Origin: an uncultured Tateyamaria sp.
GTDB lineage: Bacteria; Pseudomonadota; Alphaproteobacteria; Rhodobacterales; Rhodobacteraceae
Reading direction: 5' to 3'
DNA: 64,000 nucleotides
Assembly: GCF_947497045.1 (NCBI RefSeq)
Contig: NZ_CANMEU010000005.1
Coordinates: 1 to 64,000 of the forward strand
Shown one piece after another: positions 16,271 to 25,435 of the stretch. Below the pieces are notes generated by a model. That model worked only from the letters and a program-made list of their open reading frames with translations, was not told the origin of the DNA and made no database searches. Numbering within the stretch: the first letter of the stretch is position 1; the number at the start of each line of letters is the position of its first letter. A program made the translations under genes and the position numbers.

Positions 16271-16951
16271 CTAGGGTGCTGATGTGATGGTCGCCGCGAT
16301 CCGCGCCGCGATTGCCGCACTGCCCTTGTGTGAGGGGTGGATCAGGTCCGGTCCGTGAAAACTGCGGTCCCCGTTGGGCACAAGATCGGCCATCGACACA
16401 AACCAGATACCACCGTCTTGGGCGGCCATGCGGGCCAGACGTGCCTCAAGAGCATCGCCATAGGCTTTGCAGTGGTCAATCGATGACGGCACACCCGGCG
16501 TGCGCAGATACCCTGCATAGACGACCTTCGCGCCCCCCGCCCGCGCGGTTGAGACCACATCGACAATCTCGCCCGTCTTTCCATCTGCCGAGATGAGCCG
16601 GTCAAGCTTGGCATTGCAGGCCCGGCATCCGCAGGTCAGCCACAGATCGTTGCCCCCGCCGTTGATGATCACCCAGTCCCAATCGCTGGCCTGATATTGC
16701 CGCCCAATGCGCAATCCAAGGCTCCCGCTGATCGGAAGTGCGTATAGATATTGTGCCCCGGACACGGATCGATCGACCACCGCTTCGCCCAAGCGCGCCT
16801 CAAGTTGGTGTGCAACGGATTTACGCGACGCGCCGTGGATTGCGAACATGCTGTCGCCCATCATCAGAAACCGGGCATTTGCATTGCTCGACACGCTTTC
16901 GGTGCACCCGGCCAAAGCTAGAAATACCAATAAACTCACCCAAACTCGCAT
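16271..16951 (-). CDS. SGNH/GDSL-type hydrolase lipoprotein
   Basis: 226 residues starting at ATG 16951 (MRVWVSLLVFLALAGC), a type II signal peptide with lipobox LAGC, so the mature protein is a lipoprotein. SGNH blocks: FLMMGDSMF (nucleophile Ser), VIINGGGNDLW (Asn), and DLIHPSHKGS near the C-terminus (catalytic Asp/His pair). Likely a periplasmic or outer-membrane esterase/deacetylase on glycan or lipid. A cysteine pair CGCRAC in the middle may form disulfides. Open frame upstream of 16951 is not coding. Confidence 0.85.
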   Translation of the reverse strand: MRVWVSLLVFLALAGCTESVSSNANARFLMMGDSMFAIHGASRKSVAHQLEARLGEAVVDRSVSGAQYLYALPISGSLGLRIGRQYQASDWDWVIINGGGNDLWLTCGCRACNAKLDRLISADGKTGEIVDVVSTARAGGAKVVYAGYLRTPGVPSSIDHCKAYGDALEARLARMAAQDGGIWFVSMADLVPNGDRSFHGPDLIHPSHKGSAAIAARIAATITSAP

Positions 16952-17062
16952 CACATCGTCCCTTTTCCTGTCGCGGCCCAGTATCGCGCCAATATTCCTG
17001 CGATTCGGTAAAACCGCCGCAGCCCTTGCGTGCTCAAGGCCCACCCCCTACATCCCATCCCC

Positions 17063-17536
17063 ATGGCCCAAGGTAAATCAGACCCCAACTACAAGATCGC
17101 CGCCGAAAATCGACGTGCGCGCTTTGATTATGCGATCGAGGATGATCTGGAATGTGGGATTATCCTTGAAGGCTCCGAGGTCAAGTCATTGCGCAAAGGC
17201 GGGGCGAATATTGCCGAAAGCTATGCCGCCGTCGAGGATGGTGAGTTGTGGCTCGTGAATTCCTATATCGCGCCTTATGAACAGGCCAAGATGTTCAAGC
17301 ACGAAGAACGCCGCCGCCGCAAACTTCTGGTCAGCCGCAAGGAACTGGCAAACCTGTGGAATGCGACCCAACGCAAGGGCATGACCCTTGTGCCGCTGGT
17401 CCTTTATTTCAACCACAAGGGCATGGCCAAAATCAAAATCGGGATCGCGAAGGGCAAGAAATTGCATGATAAGCGCGACACCTCGGCCAAGCGCGATTGG
17501 GGTCGCCAAAAGCAGCGTCTGCTCAAACAGGGCTAA
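17063..17536 (+). CDS. smpB: SsrA-binding protein SmpB
   Basis: 157 residues from ATG 17063 ([20 protein letters not shown]). Shows the SmpB signatures [19 protein letters not shown] and the basic C-terminal tail [20 protein letters not shown]. It binds tmRNA and guides it to stalled ribosomes in trans-translation. Length is normal. The tmRNA gene itself is not seen in the window. Confidence 0.95.
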   Translation: MAQGKSDPNYKIAAENRRARFDYAIEDDLECGIILEGSEVKSLRKGGANIAESYAAVEDGELWLVNSYIAPYEQAKMFKHEERRRRKLLVSRKELANLWNATQRKGMTLVPLVLYFNHKGMAKIKIGIAKGKKLHDKRDTSAKRDWGRQKQRLLKQG

Positions 17537-17604
17537 GCCCTTGCCTCAACCGTGCAGCGGCGTTACCCAAGGGCGTTTTTGTACCGCCCGAAGGGACTGC
17601 CCCG

Positions 17605-18459
17605 ATGTCCGATGATCCTAAAACTCTTGTCTCAACTGACTGGCTTGCCAACCATCTCAAGGATCCCGATTTGCGGGTGCTGGATGCGTCGTGGTATCTT
17701 CCGGACGCTGGACGTGACGCTCGCGCCGAATATCACGCGGCCCACGTCCCCGGCGCGCGGTTTTTTGACATCGATGAGATCAGCGATGCCCGCTCGGACC
17801 TGCCCCATATGGCCCCACCGGTTGAAAAGTTCATGTCGCGGATGCGCCGCATGGGCGTGGGCGATGGGCACCAGATTGTCGTCTACGATGGTGCCGGATT
17901 ACTGAGTGCCCCGCGCGTGTGGTGGCTGTTCAAGCTGATGGGGCACCGTGATGTGGCTGTGCTGGATGGTGGCTTTCCCAAATGGCAGGCCGAGGGGCGA
18001 CCCACCGAAGACCTCGCCCCCGTTGTTAAGGATCGCCACCTGACTGTGCGCTATCAGAACCAGCTTGTGCGCGATGTGACCCAGGTCAGCCAGGCCTCCA
18101 AACTGGGCACCACCCAGATCGTCGACGCCCGCGCTGCCGCCCGTTTCCGGGGCGATGCGCCAGAGCCGCGCGAAGGCTTGCGGGCCGGTCACATCCCGGG
18201 CGCGCGAAATGTCCCGTTCAATACGCTTTTGAATACCGATCAGACCATGAAATCGCCCGATCAACTGCGCACCGTTTTCGAGGGCGCAGGCGTTGATCTG
18301 AGCGCACCCGTGATCACAAGCTGCGGGTCCGGGATCACAGCCGCGATCCTCGGCCTCGCCCTTGAACGGATCGGCCATGATCGCTGGTCACTTTATGACG
18401 GCAGTTGGGCCGAATGGGGCATGTTTCCCACCGTGCCCGTCGCAACCGGAGATGCCTGA
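17605..18459 (+). CDS. sseA: 3-mercaptopyruvate sulfurtransferase
   Basis: 284 residues from ATG 17605, with GAAGGGA upstream. Two rhodanese domains: the first (about 5-125) with HVPGARFFDIDEISD, the second (about 150-280) with HIPGARNVPFNTLLN and the active-site loop TSCGSGITAAI. The CGSG(V/I)T loop is the signature of 3-mercaptopyruvate sulfurtransferase rather than thiosulfate sulfurtransferase. The stop overlaps the aminotransferase start (TGATG), an arrangement that fits cysteine transamination to mercaptopyruvate followed by sulfur transfer. Confidence 0.9.
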   Translation: MSDDPKTLVSTDWLANHLKDPDLRVLDASWYLPDAGRDARAEYHAAHVPGARFFDIDEISDARSDLPHMAPPVEKFMSRMRRMGVGDGHQIVVYDGAGLLSAPRVWWLFKLMGHRDVAVLDGGFPKWQAEGRPTEDLAPVVKDRHLTVRYQNQLVRDVTQVSQASKLGTTQIVDARAAARFRGDAPEPREGLRAGHIPGARNVPFNTLLNTDQTMKSPDQLRTVFEGAGVDLSAPVITSCGSGITAAILGLALERIGHDRWSLYDGSWAEWGMFPTVPVATGDA

Positions 18460-19640
18460 TGTTTGAACACCTGAGTGCCCAGAAACCCGATGCTATCCTG
18501 CAATTGGTGCAGATGTACCGTGACGACCCGCGCGACCAAAAGGTCGACCTTGGCGTCGGGGTCTACAAGGATGCGACCGGGAACACGCCTGTGATGCGCG
18601 CCATCAAGGCGGCGGAACAACAGTTGTGGCAGGCTGAAACCACCAAAACCTATGTGGGGCTCGCGGGTGATCCGGCCTTTGGCGATGCGATGGTGAAACT
18701 GGTCCTTGGCGCCAGTATCGCGCGCGACAAGGTTGCCGCGGCTGCCACCCCCGGCGGGACGGGTGCAGTGCGTCAGGCGTTTGAGCTGATCCAGATGTCG
18801 AACCCGGACGCGCGTGTGTTCGTGTCCAACCCCACATGGCTCAACCATTTGTCCATCCTCAGCTATCTGGGGATCGAGACGGTCCTTTATCGCTATTTCG
18901 ACGACGCCACCCGCGGCGTTGATTTCGACGGCATGATCGAAGATCTGAAGACGGCCAGACCGGGCGATGTCGTGTTGCTGCATGGATGCTGTCACAACCC
19001 CACGGGCGCGAACCCGACGATGCCACAATGGCACGAGGTGATCAAAGTCCTGCAAGACACGGGCGCGACGCCCATGATCGATATCGCCTATCAAGGTTTT
19101 GGCGACGGTCTTGACGAAGACGCAGCTGCGACGCGCGCGGTCGCGGCGGCCATGCCTGAATGTCTGATCGCGGCAAGCTGCTCCAAAAATTTCGGGATTT
19201 ACCGTGAGCGTACGGGAATCTTGATGATGGTGGCGAACGGCACTGACAAAGGAATTGCGCAAGGCACGCTGGCATTCCTCAACCGCCAGAATTTCTCCTT
19301 CCCGCCTGATCACGGGGCGCGGCTGGTCACCATGATCCTGAATGATGACACGTTGCGCGCCGATTGGCAGGCCGAGCTGGAAGAGGTCCGGCTGTCGATG
19401 CTGTCCCTGCGCGAACAGCTTGCACACGCATTGCAACAGCGCGCCGGGTCGGACCGCTTCGGGTTTCTCGCGCAGCACCGGGGCATGTTCTCGCGCCTTG
19501 GCACCACGCCCGAGATGGTGAAAAAGATGCGCGAAGATCACGGGATCTACATGGTTGGGGACAGCCGTATGAACATTGCCGGATTGAACGCACAGTCCGT
19601 GCCGATCCTTGCGGATGCGATCGTTCAATCGGGTGTCTGA
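18459..19640 (+). CDS. Aromatic/aspartate aminotransferase (class I, fold type I)
   Basis: 393 residues from ATG 18459 (MFEHLSAQKPDAILQLVQMY). PLP-dependent enzyme of the AspC/TyrB subgroup: VDLGVGVYKDATGNTPVMRA at the N-terminus, HGCCHNPTGANPT, IDIAYQGFGDG, and the Schiff-base lysine in ASCSKNFGIYRERTG near residue 240. It would transaminate aromatic amino acids or aspartate with 2-oxoglutarate, possibly also cysteine. Coupled to sseA by overlap. Ends before a strong terminator. Confidence 0.92.
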   Translation: MFEHLSAQKPDAILQLVQMYRDDPRDQKVDLGVGVYKDATGNTPVMRAIKAAEQQLWQAETTKTYVGLAGDPAFGDAMVKLVLGASIARDKVAAAATPGGTGAVRQAFELIQMSNPDARVFVSNPTWLNHLSILSYLGIETVLYRYFDDATRGVDFDGMIEDLKTARPGDVVLLHGCCHNPTGANPTMPQWHEVIKVLQDTGATPMIDIAYQGFGDGLDEDAAATRAVAAAMPECLIAASCSKNFGIYRERTGILMMVANGTDKGIAQGTLAFLNRQNFSFPPDHGARLVTMILNDDTLRADWQAELEEVRLSMLSLREQLAHALQQRAGSDRFGFLAQHRGMFSRLGTTPEMVKKMREDHGIYMVGDSRMNIAGLNAQSVPILADAIVQSGV

Positions 19641-19666
19641 CCCTTTCATTGTTCCAGTAAATACTT

Positions 19667-19705
19667 AAAAAGCCCGGCCTGCCTATCTGCGCAGGTCGGG
19701 CTTTT
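19667..19705. terminator. Bidirectional Rho-independent terminator
   Basis: Stem AAAAGCCCGGCCTGC paired with GCAGGTCGGGCTTTT around an 8-9-base loop (one mismatch). It lies between the convergent aminotransferase and amtB genes, with A-run on one side and T-run on the other, so it can serve both. Confidence 0.85.
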
Positions 19706-19768
19706 CGCATAAAAGGACCGGGCGCGAACGCCCAGTCAGGTTTGTCTCTAAGGTTGAGAGGAAGGAGC

Positions 19769-21106
19769 TCAGCCTTTGGAGAATTCAGGATAGGCTTCCA
19801 TGCCCAGTTCCGACATGTCGAGGCCGTTGATCTCGTCCTCTTCGCTAACCCGGATGCCAATGGTCATCTTCAGGATGAACCAGATGATGCCCGAAGCCAC
19901 GACGGTGAACACGCCCACCACGAGGATCGAATAAAGCTGCACGCCGAGCGACGCATCACCATTGGTCAAAACGACCGCAATCGTGCCCCAGATCCCTGCG
20001 AAAAGGTGAACGGGGATGGCCCCGACCACATCGTCGATCTTGAGCTTGTCGAGGAATGGCACTGCAAAGACTACGATCACACCACCGACGGCACCGATTA
20101 GGGTCGCGGCCCCCAAAGACGGTGTCAGCGGTTCGGCTGTGATCGACACGAGGCCCGCAAGCGCGCCGTTCAGTACCATGGTGAGGTCCGGCTTCTTGTA
20201 GAGGAGCTGTGTCAGGATCAGTGCCGCAATCGCACCACCGGCAGCGGCGGTGTTGGTGTTGGCAAAGATGCGCGACACGTCAGCCACATCACCCACAGTA
20301 CCCATCGCAAGCTGCGAACCACCGTTGAAGCCGAACCAACCCAGCCACAGGATGAATGTACCAAGTGTGGCCAGCGCCAGGTTCGAACCGGGCATCGGTA
20401 CAACGCGACCTTCCTTGTTGTATTTGCCGATACGGGGGCCAAGGATCAGCGCGCCCACAAGCGCGGCCCAGCCACCAACCGAGTGCACGACAGTCGAACC
20501 GGCGAAGTCGAGGAAACCCATTTCGTCCAGGAAACCACCGCCCCATTTCCAGCTGGCTTGCAGCGGATAGATCACGGAAGTCAGCACGATCACGAAGATC
20601 AGGAAGGGCCACAGCTTGATCCGCTCAGCCACGGTGCCCGACACGATAGATGCCGTGGTGGCACAGAACATCAACTGAAAGAAGAAGTCCGAGCCGGTCG
20701 AGGCATAGCCGTAGTCGTCAGCCGCATCGGCTGTCACGCCAACCGCTTCCAGAACCCCGGGACCCCAGACGCCAGACAGTACGCCTTCCATCATCCATGT
20801 CCCAAGGGGGTACATGAGGTTGTAGCCGATCAGGTAGTAAAAGATCGCCGCCAGTGAAAAGAGCGCAATGTTCTTGGTCAGCTGCATCGTCACGTTCTTG
20901 CTGCGCACAAGGCCAGCCTCGAGCATGGCGAACCCGGCCGCCATCCAGAACACCAGAAAACCACCGATGAGGAACAACAGCGAGTTGAAGATGAAGACGC
21001 TGTCGGTCGAAGCGTTCACTCCGGGTGTTGGCCCGTCCTGAGCAAGCGCCAGCGTTGGCAGTGCGGTCAAGCCTGCGCCAACGAGGAGAGATGTCGTAAG
21101 TTTCAT
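19769..21106 (-). CDS. amtB: Ammonium transporter
   Basis: 445 residues with a cleavable signal peptide (LTALPTLALAQDG) and eleven membrane helices. Amt signatures are clear: FWMAAGFAMLEAGLVRSKN, DFAGSTVVHSVGGWAALVGA and FILWLGWFGFNGGSQLA. It conducts ammonium across the inner membrane and is gated by the PII protein encoded just upstream (27 bases). The glnK-amtB pair is normally induced by nitrogen starvation through NtrC; I could not locate a convincing sigma-54 promoter upstream. Confidence 0.96.
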   Translation of the reverse strand: MKLTTSLLVGAGLTALPTLALAQDGPTPGVNASTDSVFIFNSLLFLIGGFLVFWMAAGFAMLEAGLVRSKNVTMQLTKNIALFSLAAIFYYLIGYNLMYPLGTWMMEGVLSGVWGPGVLEAVGVTADAADDYGYASTGSDFFFQLMFCATTASIVSGTVAERIKLWPFLIFVIVLTSVIYPLQASWKWGGGFLDEMGFLDFAGSTVVHSVGGWAALVGALILGPRIGKYNKEGRVVPMPGSNLALATLGTFILWLGWFGFNGGSQLAMGTVGDVADVSRIFANTNTAAAGGAIAALILTQLLYKKPDLTMVLNGALAGLVSITAEPLTPSLGAATLIGAVGGVIVVFAVPFLDKLKIDDVVGAIPVHLFAGIWGTIAVVLTNGDASLGVQLYSILVVGVFTVVASGIIWFILKMTIGIRVSEEDEINGLDMSELGMEAYPEFSKG

Positions 21107-21133
21107 TGTCCGTTTTTCCCTTTGTTGGAGCGC

Positions 21134-21610
<477 letters not shown>

Positions 21611-21725
21611 CTAAGTGCTTAAAAAGTAATCACCCGGGAATCGTCTATTGTTTGAATGCAGGACGTGGCAATGCGTCACAAACCCGATATGGTAAGCAAA
21701 ACAAAAGGCCGGGCAGGGGTCAAAG

Positions 21726-23912
21726 ATGAGTGATACAAGAAAAGGCAAACGGCCTTTGGTGGCGGATCGGCGCTATCCCAAAACCCGTGCCAAACCCACC
21801 GCGAAAAAGCCCGCGCCCAAGCGGCGCAAGGCGGCCAAACCCAAGCGTTCGGGCAATATTCTGACGCGGGCGTTTCGGTGGATGTTGCGCCTGATCTGGA
21901 AGATCACCTGGCGTGTCGCGTTTGTCGCCTGTGCGGGTCTCGCCTTGGCTGTCGGTTATTTCTGGACAACGCTACCGGATGTGGACCGCCTGCTGGATGG
22001 TCGTGCGCGCGGCTCTGTGACCTTGATGGATCAGGACAACGCGGTGTTTGCATGGCGCGGTGACCAGTTTGGCGGGGCTGTGACGACCCAGACTGTCGCA
22101 CCGGGCTTGAAAAATGCTGTTGTGGCGACCGAGGATAAACGGTTCTACCGCCACTTTGGCCTCAGCCCGCGTGGGATTGCGAGCGCGGTGCGCATCAACC
22201 TGTCCGAAGGGCGGGGTGCGTTGCAAGGCCATGGCGGGTCCACGATCACGCAACAGACGGCCAAGTTACTGTGTCTGGGCGTGGAATATGACCCGCCCGA
22301 ATGGAAAACCGAAGCGGCTTATGTGGCTGATTGTCGTCGTGGATCGCTGGCCCGCAAGGCCAAAGAGGCGGTGTATGCGCTGGCGATGGAGGTCAAGTAT
22401 TCCAAGGACGAGATCCTCTCGATCTATATGAATCGCGCTTATATGGGCGGTGGGGCCTATGGGGCCGAAGCCGCCTCGCAGCGTTATTTCGGCAAACATG
22501 CCGCCGAGGTCACGCCCGCCGAAGGGGCGATGCTGGCTGGCCTGCTCACCGCGCCGTCGCGGCTTGCACCCACATCCGACTTGCAACGCTCGCAAGACCG
22601 CGCCGCAACTGTGCTGCGCCTTATGGGCGAGCAGGGGTATCTGTCGGATGCCGACGTGGCGAAATGGCAGGCCAATCCGGCCGTGCTGTCCGCTGCTGCG
22701 CGGCGTCAGGCGGGGGGGTATTTTGCAGATTGGGTCATGTCGACCGGCCCTGAGTTTTTTACCCGCAACACCACCGAAGACGTGATCATTCGTACGACCC
22801 TTGACCAGCGGATCCAGCGTAGCGCCGAAGAGGCGTTGAAATTCGTATTCGAAAACAAGGTGCGCGAAGGATCCAAGGCACAGGCCGCCATCGTGGTGAT
22901 GAGCGCGGATGGCGCTGTGCGTGCCATGGTTGGCGGGCGCGAAACCCGCGTGTCCGGCGTGTTCAACCGGGCCATTCAGGCCGAACGCCAAACCGGGTCT
23001 GCGTTCAAGCCGTTTGTCTATGCCGCCGCGCTTGAGTTGGGGTACTCCCCTTATGACACGGTCGAGGACGTGCCTATGACCCTTGATATTCCCGGTTCGG
23101 GCCCCTGGTCGCCGCGCAACTACGACAACAAGTTCCGAGGTCGCGTGACACTGATGGACTCGCTGGCGCAATCGCTGAATATCCCCACCGTCAAGGTTTC
23201 CGAAAGTGTGGGGCGCGATCTTGTGCGGCGTGTGGCCAGTGACTTTGGCATTGAAAGCGATCTGGCCGCCGGGCCTGCACTGGCGCTTGGGGCATCTGAA
23301 AGCACTTTGCTGGAAATGACCGGGGCCTATGCGGGCATCCTGAATGGTGGATTCTCAGTGACGCCTTATGGCCTGATTGATCTGCGCCTTCAGGGGGATG
23401 ATCAGCCGTTGATGGGCACCGGGGGTGGCATCGGTGAGCGGGTCATTCAGGAAAATGCCGCCGCCGAGCTGATCTGGATGATGGAAAAGGTTGTCAGCCA
23501 GGGCACCGGCGGGCGCGCCCAATTCGGCGGACGCGAGATTGCGGGCAAGACTGGTACGACACAGGCGGCGCGGGATGCGTGGTTCATCGGGTTCACGGCG
23601 GATTATGTCACCGGAGTCTGGATGGGCTATGATGACAACACCCCGCTGACGGGTGTGACGGGCGGTGGCCTTCCGACCGAGATCTGGCGCGAAACAATGG
23701 TGCGTGTGCATGACGGGTTGCCTGTGCACCCCTTGCCGATGCAGGCACCTGCGGGTGTTGCACCCCAACGGCAACAACCAGCTCCCAGCTCGCAACAGCG
23801 TGATGTCCCCCGCTCGACCGAGGGACTGATTCAGATGTTGTTGAACGATATTCTGGGTGGCGGTGGCGGCGGGTCCCGGACCAACGAAAACCGATCCGGG
23901 TCTGACCGTTAG
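21726..23912 (+). CDS. Class A penicillin-binding protein (PBP1-type)
   Basis: 728 residues. A lysine/proline-rich cytoplasmic tail, one membrane anchor (about 65-85), a GT51 transglycosylase domain (catalytic Glu136 in ATEDKRFYRHFG, STITQQTAKLL), and a transpeptidase domain with S425 in TGSAFKPF, an SLN-type motif near SLAQSLNIPTVKV, and K608 in AGKTGTTQ. The glutamine/glycine-rich C-terminus is low complexity. It polymerises and cross-links peptidoglycan. A 35-residue insertion with two cysteines (LCLGVEYDPPEWKTEAAYVA...) interrupts the GT domain. Monocistronic. Confidence 0.93.
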   Translation: MSDTRKGKRPLVADRRYPKTRAKPTAKKPAPKRRKAAKPKRSGNILTRAFRWMLRLIWKITWRVAFVACAGLALAVGYFWTTLPDVDRLLDGRARGSVTLMDQDNAVFAWRGDQFGGAVTTQTVAPGLKNAVVATEDKRFYRHFGLSPRGIASAVRINLSEGRGALQGHGGSTITQQTAKLLCLGVEYDPPEWKTEAAYVADCRRGSLARKAKEAVYALAMEVKYSKDEILSIYMNRAYMGGGAYGAEAASQRYFGKHAAEVTPAEGAMLAGLLTAPSRLAPTSDLQRSQDRAATVLRLMGEQGYLSDADVAKWQANPAVLSAAARRQAGGYFADWVMSTGPEFFTRNTTEDVIIRTTLDQRIQRSAEEALKFVFENKVREGSKAQAAIVVMSADGAVRAMVGGRETRVSGVFNRAIQAERQTGSAFKPFVYAAALELGYSPYDTVEDVPMTLDIPGSGPWSPRNYDNKFRGRVTLMDSLAQSLNIPTVKVSESVGRDLVRRVASDFGIESDLAAGPALALGASESTLLEMTGAYAGILNGGFSVTPYGLIDLRLQGDDQPLMGTGGGIGERVIQENAAAELIWMMEKVVSQGTGGRAQFGGREIAGKTGTTQAARDAWFIGFTADYVTGVWMGYDDNTPLTGVTGGGLPTEIWRETMVRVHDGLPVHPLPMQAPAGVAPQRQQPAPSSQQRDVPRSTEGLIQMLLNDILGGGGGGSRTNENRSGSDR

Positions 23913-23914
23913 TC

Positions 23915-24508
23915 TCAGCCCAGCTTGCGCAAATCCGCGATCATCGCGTCGATGTCGCCGCCATTGCGGTCGATCAGCGCGCCCACTTCTGTGCGCTCGG
24001 TCAGCAGCAGGTTCACCCCTTCGATAAACATGTTGAAAAACAGCTCTTTGCCGGAGCGGTCGGACACGTGGAATGTGACCGTAAACGGGGCCTCGCCGCG
24101 CAGGAAAGCGGTGGTTTCAACCTCGATCCAGTTCTTGACGATTTTGGCCCCTTTGACCTCAAGCCGCCCGCCGATGAATTCACGGAACCGTTTGCCGTAT
24201 TTGCGCGCGATATATCCCTGAAAGGCAGTCGAAAAGGCCCGTTTTTGGGCCGCAGTGGCGCGCCGCCCGTCAACACCCATCGCATAGGCGGACACGTAGG
24301 ATGTATCGCTGTAGCGGGCAAAGATCGCCTCGAAATCGCGGATCATCGCTGCTTCGCCCTTACCAGAGGCGATCACACGGTTGATCTCACCCACCAGTGC
24401 GTCCACGAGGTTGCCCGCACCCGCTTCGGTGAGGGCCAAAGCGGGGATTGCGGGCATAACCGCGCTGGCCCCGGTCAGTGCTAGAAAATGGCGTCGTTGC
24501 ATCGTCAA
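23915..24508 (-). CDS. mlaC: MlaC/Ttg2D-family phospholipid-binding protein
   Basis: 197 residues with a Tat-like signal (MQRRHFLALTGASAV). MlaC fold signatures: FARYSDTSYVSAYAMG, AFQGYIARKYGKRFREF and GVNLLLTERTEVGALIDRNG. It shuttles phospholipids in the periplasm between the outer-membrane MlaA complex and the inner-membrane MlaFEDB transporter. The start overlaps the stop of mlaA by 4 bases. MlaFED genes are not in this window, as is common for alphaproteobacteria with split Mla loci. Confidence 0.88.
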   Translation of the reverse strand: MTMQRRHFLALTGASAVMPAIPALALTEAGAGNLVDALVGEINRVIASGKGEAAMIRDFEAIFARYSDTSYVSAYAMGVDGRRATAAQKRAFSTAFQGYIARKYGKRFREFIGGRLEVKGAKIVKNWIEVETTAFLRGEAPFTVTFHVSDRSGKELFFNMFIEGVNLLLTERTEVGALIDRNGGDIDAMIADLRKLG

Positions 24509-25272
24509 AAACCCCTTGTATCCAGCGCAAACGGATCGATCTCCTGCGCCTGCGCTGACTGGTTATCACCCAATTTGAACCGACGGTTTTGCAGATATAT
24601 CAGCCGTGCCTGTGCATAGCTGTCTGCACTGTCGTACAAGATCGAATCCACTGTATCGGAAAACCGCCCTCGCGTCCCAAGGCCGGCTGCCACACCTGCG
24701 ATCGTGCCGTAATATGCCTCGGGACTGTCGAGGACATATGTGAGCGGGTTGGTGAACAGATCGACAACCTTGCCCACCGTGTTGCGGCTGGTCGAGGGGC
24801 CCAGCACAGGCAACTCAAGATAGGCCCCCTCGCCGACACCCCAGACAAACAGTGTCTCGCCAAAGTCGGTGTCATGCGGTGGCAGTTTCAACTCGGTTGC
24901 GGCATCAAAAAACCCAAGAAGGCCGATGGTTGAATTCGTCAAAAAGCGCACCGTCGAGACACCCGCACCGCGCAAATCCCCCTGTAATAGCGAGTTTACT
25001 GCGACGGAGGGCTCGCCCAGATTGGCCGCAAAATGGCCAATGCTGTCTTCGACTTCGTCCGGCAGTGCGGCGGAATATCCGATGGCGGCGGGCCGCACGA
25101 TATTGCGGTCAAGGTTCCGGTTGAACCGGTGAACGCGGCGGTTGCGGTCCTCATAGGGGTCATAAACGCCGTCCACCACGCCCGGCCCGCTGTCGGGCAC
25201 AGCACAGGCTGCAACCGACAGGCTGACAACACACAACAAGGCCACGCGGCACATACGAGTAAATAGAGGCAC
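24505..25272 (-). CDS. mlaA: MlaA/VacJ outer-membrane lipoprotein
   Basis: 255 residues; lipoprotein signal with lipobox SVAAC. MlaA family marks: YDPYEDRNRRVHRFNRNLDR, FAANLGEPSVAVNSLLQGD, FLTNSTIGLLGFFDAA, DFGETLFVWGVGEGAYLELP, and a C-terminal YLQNRRF-like region. Removes mislocalised phospholipids from the outer leaflet of the outer membrane. First gene of mlaA-mlaC. Confidence 0.92.
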   Translation of the reverse strand: MPLFTRMCRVALLCVVSLSVAACAVPDSGPGVVDGVYDPYEDRNRRVHRFNRNLDRNIVRPAAIGYSAALPDEVEDSIGHFAANLGEPSVAVNSLLQGDLRGAGVSTVRFLTNSTIGLLGFFDAATELKLPPHDTDFGETLFVWGVGEGAYLELPVLGPSTSRNTVGKVVDLFTNPLTYVLDSPEAYYGTIAGVAAGLGTRGRFSDTVDSILYDSADSYAQARLIYLQNRRFKLGDNQSAQAQEIDPFALDTRGF

Positions 25273-25435
25273 TTAAAATCTCCGAAACCAATTCATGCTT
25301 TACCTAAACCGTCTGCGCGAAATGCCCAGAGAAACCGACATAGAATTCATAGTTGTGGCAGTTGCGCGACAGGCAGAATACGCGGTTGGCGCGTGATGCC
25401 CAGCCAGACTGCTGCCCCAAGCAAAAAAGGTGCCG